From Oscillibacter valericigenes (lineage in GTDB: Bacteria > Bacillota > Clostridia > Oscillospirales > Oscillospiraceae), in the NCBI RefSeq assembly GCF_021531435.1, contig NZ_JAFBIS010000005.1, forward strand, positions 1 through 64,000: a stretch of 64,000 bases of DNA, in the 5' to 3' direction. Below are positions 58,220 to 64,000 of this stretch, piece after piece. The position numbers were made by a program, and so were the translations under genes. Within the stretch, counting starts at the first letter, position 1. The number at the start of each line of letters is the position of its first letter. The notes under the pieces are model-generated. The model searched no databases. It was not told the DNA's origin and was given only the letters and a program-made list of their open reading frames with translations.

Positions 58220-59890
58220 TCAGGTTTTGTAGCAGCCTCCGCCGACGAACTCCCGCATCAGGGAGGTCTTGGGCACGTCGTCCGCGGGAAGCGGCAGGAA
58301 GTAGTTCAGGAATTTCAGCAGGCGCTTGGCCTCCACGTATTCCTCACAGTCCTTGGGGACGCCGAAGAGCAGCGGCTCTACGTAGGGCTTCAGCAGGGCG
58401 GTCTCGTAGATCAGCGCCGAGTTGAAAATTTTATCCGCGCTGTCCTGATAGGGGAAGATGTTGTTCTCCTCACCCTTCCGGACGGAGGGCCACATCCGGA
58501 TAGTGGCCTGGGCGCTGTATCCCCGGGTCCTGGCGTCCCGTTCGATCCGCCGCAGCAGCCGGGCGTCGGTGGTGGGGATGCGGTTGTGGTCATCGATGTT
58601 CAGCGTCGTCAGGCAGCTGATGTAAATTTTGTACTTGCTCTCCTTGGGCAGCGCGTAGGAGAACTGGTCGTTCAGGCAGTGGATGCCCTCGATGACCAGC
58701 ACATCCTGCTCACCCAGCGTCAGGTAGTCGCCGTTGTACTCCCGGACGCCCTTTTTGAAGTTGAACTGGGGAATTTCCACCGTCTCGCCGTTCAAAAGCC
58801 GGGTCATATCCGTGTTGAACTGCTGGATGTCCATGGCGCCGAGGCACTCAAAATCGTACTGGCCGTTCTGGTCCCGGGGCGTCTCGGAGCGGTTTTTGAA
58901 ATAATTGTCGGTGGCAATGGGATGGGGGCGCATCCCGCAGGCTATGAGCTGGGTGGACAGCCGGTGGGAGAAGGTCGTCTTGCCGGAAGAGGAGGGGCCC
59001 GCGATCATGACGAAGCGGACGCCTTTCCGGTTCGCGATCTCCTCGGCGATGTCGCCGATCTGCTTTTCCATCATGGACTCATGGGCCAGGATCATCTGGG
59101 TGGCGTTGCCGCCGGAGATCGTGTCGTTCATCTCCGCCACATTGGAGATGTGCAGGGCTTCGGACCGCTGGGTGGCGTCGTGGAGCGCCTGAAACACCTT
59201 GATGGAGGGCTTGAACTCGCCCAGGTGGTCCGGATCTTTCTGGTCCGGCAGCCGCAGGACGAAGCCGTCCGCGAACAGCTCCAGGCCGAAGCATTTCACA
59301 TAGCCCGCGTCCGGGACCATGTAGCCGTAAAAGTAGTCGGAAAATCCGTCCAGCGTGTAGATGTTGACGTGGGAATTGATGCGGTAGCTGAGCAGGCGGG
59401 CCTTGTCGTGCATCTGCGTCTTCTGGAAGAGCTCCACGGCGTCATCGGTGTTGACGGACTTCTTTTGAATGGGAACCGCCTGTTCCGCCAGCTCCCGCAT
59501 GCGGCCCTCCACCCGGTCCAGCAGCGCCTGGTCCAGCGTGAAGGCGCCCTTGGCACGGATGAACAGCCCGTGGCTGATGGAATACTCCACGGTGATGCGC
59601 TCCACGTTTTCACGGCCCGCCACATCGTGGAAGGCTTTCAGCATCAAAAAGACCGCGCTGCGCTCGTAGGTCTGCATCCCCGGCTTATCCTGGGCTGTGA
59701 GCATTTTGAGGGTGCAGTTCCGGTCCAGGGTCTTATGCAGCTCACAGAGCTTCCCGTCCCGGCTGACCAGCAGGATGTCATACGGATACGCTTTCTGAAA
59801 ATCCGCGGCGATCACCCGGTATGGCGTCCCGAAGGGGTATGTATGCTTCGACCCATTCACGGTTACTTGCATCATTTTCGTGTTTTCCAT
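58220..59890 (-). CDS. nucleoside kinase with N-terminal TGS domain (uridine kinase-like)
   Basis: The 556-residue protein combines an N-terminal TGS/ThrRS-like region (residues about 5-70 and SAD-like to 200) with a C-terminal P-loop uridine-kinase domain: Walker A GPSSSGKTT (about 288-296), substrate loop ATDNYFKNR, and LVIEGIHCLN. Such TGS-kinase fusions are widespread in Clostridia and are annotated as nucleoside kinase or phosphoribulokinase-like; the substrate is not settled. The ATG at 59890 has GAGGGGG upstream. Confidence 0.92.
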   Translation of the reverse strand: MENTKMMQVTVNGSKHTYPFGTPYRVIAADFQKAYPYDILLVSRDGKLCELHKTLDRNCTLKMLTAQDKPGMQTYERSAVFLMLKAFHDVAGRENVERITVEYSISHGLFIRAKGAFTLDQALLDRVEGRMRELAEQAVPIQKKSVNTDDAVELFQKTQMHDKARLLSYRINSHVNIYTLDGFSDYFYGYMVPDAGYVKCFGLELFADGFVLRLPDQKDPDHLGEFKPSIKVFQALHDATQRSEALHISNVAEMNDTISGGNATQMILAHESMMEKQIGDIAEEIANRKGVRFVMIAGPSSSGKTTFSHRLSTQLIACGMRPHPIATDNYFKNRSETPRDQNGQYDFECLGAMDIQQFNTDMTRLLNGETVEIPQFNFKKGVREYNGDYLTLGEQDVLVIEGIHCLNDQFSYALPKESKYKIYISCLTTLNIDDHNRIPTTDARLLRRIERDARTRGYSAQATIRMWPSVRKGEENNIFPYQDSADKIFNSALIYETALLKPYVEPLLFGVPKDCEEYVEAKRLLKFLNYFLPLPADDVPKTSLMREFVGGGCYKT

Positions 59891-59927
59891 AAGATCCCCC
59901 TCAATTCTTTGTGTTTCCCGTATGACT

Positions 59928-59956
59928 ATCATAATCTATTTGCGCCATTTTGCCAA
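59928..59956 (-). promoter_or_regulatory. promoter of the nucleoside kinase gene
   Basis: Leftward TTGGCA (59951-59956) and TATGAT (59928-59933), 17-base spacer. Confidence 0.75.
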
Positions 59957-60097
59957 CAGGCAGCCGGCATCAAATGTCTGTTTTTATCGCTTGCGATCTA
60001 TTATAATAGTTGACATAAAAAATAGCAAGGAATTTGCGGGCATGAACCGGCTCAGGAAAAAGTATCCGTTATTTTGACGGTTTAAAGTGATACACAC

Positions 60098-60126
60098 TTG
60101 AAATGCGGAGCGGATATTTGTATAAT
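60098..60126 (+). promoter_or_regulatory. promoter of the cyclase-family operon
   Basis: TTGAAA (60098-60103) and TATAAT (60121-60126), 17-base spacer, about 95 bases before the start codon. Confidence 0.8.
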
Positions 60127-60221
60127 ACACTCCATAGGTATGCCGCACGGCGGCAGCCTGTGAGAGAAAAGATGGGAACAGACACATCTTTGGGATATAT
60201 CGTTTAAAGGAGGATACAGTT

Positions 60222-60992
60222 ATGGCAAATCTGACTCTGTGGGACCAGTTGAAGGAGTGGAAGTCCCCGAAGTACAAATGGGTGGACCTGACCCATGAGC
60301 TGAGCCCGGAGACCCCGCACTGGTATGGCTTCAAGCCCCTGGAGGCCACCAAGCTGTTCGACTATGTGGAGGGCACCCCCGACGACATGATGGCCCCCAT
60401 GCGCTGCTTCCAGATCAGTGTGGCCAGCCAGTACGGAACCCACGTGGATGTGCCCCGCCACTTCTGGGGGGATGGCCGCGCCATGAACGACATTACTGTT
60501 CAGGAGATGGTGTATCCTCTGGTGGTCATTGACAAGTCCAAGGAGTGCGCTGAGAATCCCGACTTTATGCTGACGGTGGATGACATCAAGGCATGGGAGG
60601 CTGAGTACGGCAAGATCCCCGAGGGCGCTTTCGTGGCTTTCCGGTCCGATTGGCACAAGAAGGCCAACCTGGACAACCCCGACGAGAACGGCGTGCCCCA
60701 CTATCCCGGCTGGGACAAGGCCGCCATCCAGTGGCTGGTGGAGGAGCGGAACATCGGCGCCATCGGCCATGAGCCCGCCGACACCGACCCCGGCTTCGTC
60801 ACCACCAAGGAGGGCGCGTATCCCTATCCCGGCGAGCAGTACATCCTGGAGGTGGACCGCATCCAGATCGAGGTCATGCGGAATCTGGACCAGGTGCCCC
60901 CCGTGGGCAGCATCATCGTCTGCGCCTTCCCCAAGATGAAGGACGGCGTGGGCTTCTCCGCCAGATGCTTTGCCATCTGCCCTGCTGAATAA
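60222..60992 (+). CDS. cyclase-family metal hydrolase (KynB / isatin hydrolase-like)
   Basis: The 256-residue protein belongs to the cyclase family (PF04199), which opens amides or lactone-like rings using a divalent metal. The metal motif reads SQYGTHVDVPRHFW: the usual HxGTHxDxP starts with Gln here in place of the first His, while the other ligands are present. AAAGGAGG lies upstream. It heads a rightward cluster with an AhpD-like protein and an Old Yellow Enzyme, which suggests degradation of a cyclic or unsaturated carbonyl compound. Confidence 0.88.
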   Translation: MANLTLWDQLKEWKSPKYKWVDLTHELSPETPHWYGFKPLEATKLFDYVEGTPDDMMAPMRCFQISVASQYGTHVDVPRHFWGDGRAMNDITVQEMVYPLVVIDKSKECAENPDFMLTVDDIKAWEAEYGKIPEGAFVAFRSDWHKKANLDNPDENGVPHYPGWDKAAIQWLVEERNIGAIGHEPADTDPGFVTTKEGAYPYPGEQYILEVDRIQIEVMRNLDQVPPVGSIIVCAFPKMKDGVGFSARCFAICPAE

Positions 60993-61075
60993 TTTCTGCA
61001 TCCAACGGCGGGCGCGGCAACCATCTGCCGCGCCCGCCAATCACACATTTCATACTATTACAGGAGGAATTAACT

Positions 61076-61684
61076 ATGGCACTGGAATTTGATGAACAGC
61101 TCTCCCGCCTGGAAAAGCCCAGCCGTGACGAGATGACCAACAAGGAGTACGAGGTATTCAACCAGAACGTGGAGTCCATGGAGAAGAACTGGGGCTTTAT
61201 CAACAACCTCTTCAAGGTCCTGCCCCTGAACGCCTCCCAGTACATCGGCTTCCTGAATTTCAAGGGCTCTCTGTTCAACCCCGAGACCTGCTTCCTCACC
61301 AACGCCGACAAGGAGATGATCGGCGTGGTGGTGTCCTCCGTCAATTGCTGCTCCTACTGCCTCACCACCCACGGCGACGCGCTGCGGGGCTACACCAAGA
61401 ATCCTATCCTGGTGGACAAGCTGAGCTACAACTTCCGCTCCGCCAAGGATATGCTGACGGAGAAGCAGTACGCCCTGTGTGAGTACGCCTGGTACGTCAC
61501 CAAGCACGCCGACGAGATCGGGGAGGACCAGATCGAAAAGCTCCGGGCCGTGGGCTTCAACGACCATGAGATCCTGGAGGCCGCTTTTGTAGCCGGTTTC
61601 TTCAACTACACCAACCGCTGGGTCTCCACCATCGCCCCCGTTGCCAACCCCGGCCATTTCAGCCACAACCGCAACTTTGACTAA
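61076..61684 (+). CDS. AhpD-like / carboxymuconolactone decarboxylase-family protein
   Basis: The 202-residue all-helical protein has the AhpD-type motif CCSYCLTTHG (Cys-x2-Cys-x3-His), characteristic of peroxidase-related members of the family. Cysteines of this motif can act as a thiol-disulfide pair with peroxides. Its placement between a cyclase and an ene-reductase suggests a role in the same catabolic step, perhaps ring isomerisation or protection from peroxide by-products. AGGAGGAA precedes the ATG. Confidence 0.88.
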   Translation: MALEFDEQLSRLEKPSRDEMTNKEYEVFNQNVESMEKNWGFINNLFKVLPLNASQYIGFLNFKGSLFNPETCFLTNADKEMIGVVVSSVNCCSYCLTTHGDALRGYTKNPILVDKLSYNFRSAKDMLTEKQYALCEYAWYVTKHADEIGEDQIEKLRAVGFNDHEILEAAFVAGFFNYTNRWVSTIAPVANPGHFSHNRNFD

Positions 61685-61693
61685 GGGTGCGCC

Positions 61694-63643
61694 ATGGCAT
61701 ACGAAAAGCTGTTTACCCCGGGCCGCATCGGTCCGCTGACCATCCGGAACCGGGCGGTCATGTCCCCCATGGGCACGGACTTCGCCGACACCAACGGCAA
61801 CGCCAGCCCCCGGCTCATCGCCTACTACGCCGAGCGGGCCAAGGGCGGCGTCGGCCTTATCATCAATGAGTACACCGGCGTGGACGACGTGGACTCCATC
61901 CCCACCCAGCACAACCTGCGGATGGCCCAGGACTACAACGTCAAGGCCGCCGAGGAGCTGACGGAGACGGTCCACATGTACGGCGCGAAGATTTTCGCTC
62001 AGCTCCACCACGGCGGCGCCACCTCCAAGAGCGCTTTCACCGGCCGCCAGAACCTGAGCCCCAGCGGTATCCCCATGACCCCTGCCGGGGAGGTCCCCCG
62101 GGAGATGACCCTGGAGGACATCAAGCGGGTGCAGGACAAGTTCATCGCCGCCGCCGTCCGCTGCAAGAAGGCGGGCTATGACGGCGTGGAGCTCCACGCC
62201 GCCCACGGATACCTGATGACCCAGTTCCTCAGCGAGTACTATAACCGCCGCACCGATCAATACGGCGGCTCTCTGGAGAACCGCTGCCGCTTCATCGACG
62301 AGGTCATCGCGGGCATCCGGGCCAAGCTGGGGAACTACCCCATCTCCGTCCGCATCTGCGGCGACGAGATGACGGACCACCCCGGCTTCTGGAACCTGGA
62401 GGGCGGCCTGGCCATCGCCAAGCACCTAGAGGCACAGGGCATCGACTGCATCAACATCTCCAACGGCAGCTCCTGGAACGGCAACGCCAACTGCGAGCCT
62501 TTCTCCTATACCCCCGGCTGGAAGAAGCACGTTGCCAAGGCCTTCAAGGAGGCGCTGTCCATCCCCGTCATCGCTACCAACACCATCAAGGACCCGGACT
62601 TCGCCGAGCAGCTGCTGGAGGAGGGCGTCAGCGACTTTGTGGCTCTGGGCCGCAGCCAGTTCGCGGACCCCGAGTTCATGAACAAGGCAAAAGCGGGCCA
62701 TCCGGAAAAAATCCGGAACTGCATCGCCTGCATGTACTGCCGGGAGCGGCTGCTGGGCAATGCCATGCCCGTCCAGTGCTCCCTGAACCCCCGGCTGGGC
62801 CGGGAGTACCGCTACCGCTGGCAGGACCTGCAGAAGAACGGCAATGGCCGCAGTGTGGTCGTCGTGGGCGGCGGCCCCGGCGGTCTGGAATGCGCTATTA
62901 TTCTGGCGAAGCGTGGCTTCGCGGTCACGCTGCTGGAAAAGGGCGACGCCCTGGGCGGCACTCTGAACATCGCCAAGCTGCCTCCCTTCAAGGCCAATCT
63001 CCAGGGCACCATCGACGTGCTGGCTTTGGAAGCCCGGGAAGCCGGCGTGGACATCCGGCTGAATACCGAGGCCACCCCGGAACTGGTCAAGTCCATGGCC
63101 CCTGTGGGCGTGTTCCTGGCGGTGGGCGCGCCTCCTGTGGTGCCGAAGTCCATCCCCGGCGTCGAAAAGGCGGTGCTGGCGGAGGACGTCATCCTGGGCA
63201 AGGCGAAATGTGAGGGAGATGTGGCCCTCATCGGCACAGGTCTCACCGGCCTGGAGTGCGCCGAGATGATTTTGGAGCAGGGCCACAAGCTGACCATGGT
63301 GGAGATGAACCCCACTGTGGGCCAGGGCATCTACAATGTGGTGTTCAATGACATTATGAGCCGCATCACGCCCCACAGCCCCACCATCCTCACCAGCCAC
63401 CAGCTCACAGCTGTCACTGACAGCGGCGCGGAGGTGAAGGATCTGGCCACCGGCGAGACTAAGACCGTCCCCGCTGGGACGGTGGTCCTGGCGCTGGGCA
63501 CCCGGAACCAGGCGCCCCTGGCAGCGGAGTTCGAGGCCGCGGGCCTGCCTGCTGTTCTGGTGGGCAGCGCCGAGACGCCGGGCCGCATCGCGGGCGCCAT
63601 CCGCGGCGGTTTTGAGCAGGCCTGGATATTTGACGCGGAATAA
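61694..63643 (+). CDS. NADH:flavin oxidoreductase (2,4-dienoyl-CoA reductase-type ene-reductase)
   Basis: The 649-residue enzyme has an FMN-binding Old Yellow Enzyme barrel (residues about 5-340; HHGGATSK, HAAHGYLMTQFLS, RTDQYGGSLENR) joined to FAD/NAD(P)-binding domains (VVVVGGGPGGLECA; LIGTGLTGLECAEM). The linker cluster motif reads CIACMYC, then Cys after twelve residues; the usual spacing is Cx2Cx3C, so it is one residue shorter. Such enzymes reduce activated C=C bonds of dienoyl-CoA, aromatics or steroids. The ATG is nine bases after the AhpD-like gene, showing coupling. Confidence 0.93.
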   Translation: MAYEKLFTPGRIGPLTIRNRAVMSPMGTDFADTNGNASPRLIAYYAERAKGGVGLIINEYTGVDDVDSIPTQHNLRMAQDYNVKAAEELTETVHMYGAKIFAQLHHGGATSKSAFTGRQNLSPSGIPMTPAGEVPREMTLEDIKRVQDKFIAAAVRCKKAGYDGVELHAAHGYLMTQFLSEYYNRRTDQYGGSLENRCRFIDEVIAGIRAKLGNYPISVRICGDEMTDHPGFWNLEGGLAIAKHLEAQGIDCINISNGSSWNGNANCEPFSYTPGWKKHVAKAFKEALSIPVIATNTIKDPDFAEQLLEEGVSDFVALGRSQFADPEFMNKAKAGHPEKIRNCIACMYCRERLLGNAMPVQCSLNPRLGREYRYRWQDLQKNGNGRSVVVVGGGPGGLECAIILAKRGFAVTLLEKGDALGGTLNIAKLPPFKANLQGTIDVLALEAREAGVDIRLNTEATPELVKSMAPVGVFLAVGAPPVVPKSIPGVEKAVLAEDVILGKAKCEGDVALIGTGLTGLECAEMILEQGHKLTMVEMNPTVGQGIYNVVFNDIMSRITPHSPTILTSHQLTAVTDSGAEVKDLATGETKTVPAGTVVLALGTRNQAPLAAEFEAAGLPAVLVGSAETPGRIAGAIRGGFEQAWIFDAE

Positions 63644-63645
63644 CA

Positions 63646-63683
63646 TAAAAACGGCTGGAAGCCAATGCTTCCAGCCGTTTTTA
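63646..63683. terminator. bidirectional terminator
   Basis: AAAACGGCTGGAAGC and GCTTCCAGCCGTTTT pair around CAAT between two converging genes. Confidence 0.88.
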
Positions 63684-63688
63684 TGTAC

Positions 63689-64000
63689 TCAGCAGCCGAT
63701 CAGGGGATTCACATCGCCCTCCGGCGGCACGATGCAAAGGCCCATCAGCTCGCCGTCCCCGGTGTTGCCGAAGTTGTGGCGCATCCCGGCGGGGATGTGG
63801 ACCCAGGTGCCGAACTCCAGAGGCACCCGCTCCTTGTCGATGAGGAAATAGCCTTCGCCCTTGATGCACACGAACCAGTGGGGCCAGGGGTGGGAGTGGA
63901 TGCTGCTCTCCGCGCCGGGCTCCAGCGTGAACAGCCGCATCACGTAGTCATCCCAGAAACGGCCGTCGGGGCCAAAGACGATCTTCTTGGTGGAATTTTC
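63689..64000 (-). CDS. cupin-domain protein, partial at window edge
   Basis: The frame continues through the window end (ENSTKKIVFGPDGRFWDDYV lies upstream of the first internal Met), so the 5' part is missing. The visible 103 residues form a small cupin barrel with HSHPWPHWFVCIKGEGYF and HIPAGMRHNFGN, giving the His residues and Glu-like positions of a metal site. Small cupins often act as sugar isomerases, dioxygenases or binding proteins; its relation to the convergent cyclase/OYE cluster is unclear. Confidence 0.85.
   Translation of the reverse strand, partial: ENSTKKIVFGPDGRFWDDYVMRLFTLEPGAESSIHSHPWPHWFVCIKGEGYFLIDKERVPLEFGTWVHIPAGMRHNFGNTGDGELMGLCIVPPEGDVNPLIGC

Noticed and set aside
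58091-60013. Long open frame (640 codons) opposite the nucleoside kinase
   Set aside because: Antisense shadow of a well-supported kinase; no ribosome site and unnatural composition.

Overview
The window looks like a chromosomal segment of a gut-type, moderately GC-rich member of the Clostridia (Oscillospiraceae / Flavonifractor-Oscillibacter-like; inferred from gene families, not from a marker gene). Pointers are sigma-A promoters with strong AGGAGG-type ribosome sites, a single-chain Fe-S L-serine dehydratase, a PepD-type dipeptidase, an EtfAB/FAD lactate-dehydrogenase-type bifurcating cluster, and a Gram-positive form of the Pel exopolysaccharide operon.

Layout. 0-4.5 kb: small membrane, lipoprotein and regulator genes of unknown role. 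4.54-6.04 kb: an intact IS256-family element with an 8-bp target duplication, landed on the last base of a stop codon. 6.3-10.3 kb: Lrp regulator, MATE exporter, L-serine dehydratase and two tRNA-Ser genes. 10.33-24.83 kb: a 14.5-kb integrative element in the 3' end of tRNA-Ser(GCU), bounded by a 24-bp direct repeat. It carries an integrase, CI-like repressor with paired operators, excisionase-like gene, CHC2 zinc-finger primase, SF3 helicase, an iteron cluster that looks like a replication origin, a PDDEXK protein, a 1684-residue phage-type protein and small accessory genes, but no capsid, portal, terminase or tail genes. 25-30 kb: zinc-binding lipoprotein with a Fur/Zur-like box, HdeD-like protein, PepD and a siroheme nitrite/sulfite reductase. 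30.1-34.8 kb: etfB, ferredoxin-fused etfA, FAD-linked 2-hydroxyacid dehydrogenase and a YkvI-like transporter, behind a promoter with two CTTTAAAG palindromes. An IlvD/Edd dehydratase gene follows and is split by a second insertion sequence (35.1-36.7 kb). 38.4-40.8 kb: metY and a nitrilase-family gene behind a leader that encodes a 36-residue peptide and an attenuator. 41 kb: a DivIVA-like coiled-coil protein.

42.1-58.1 kb, read leftward, is the most interesting region: one long operon under a c-di-GMP-I (GEMM) riboswitch with its own terminator. It encodes an HD-GYP protein, PelD (with an N-terminal epimerase-like domain and an RxxD site), PelE, a PelA-type deacetylase, PelF, PelG, two CotH-like lipoproteins, a VTC-domain protein, a DUF4956 membrane protein and a membrane-anchored DUF4832 protein. 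Cyclic di-GMP would be read by the RNA leader and by PelD, and possibly hydrolysed by the first gene product. The last five genes are an add-on to the core Pel machinery. 58.2-64 kb: a TGS-type nucleoside kinase, then a cyclase / AhpD-like / Old-Yellow-Enzyme cluster and a cupin gene that runs off the window edge.
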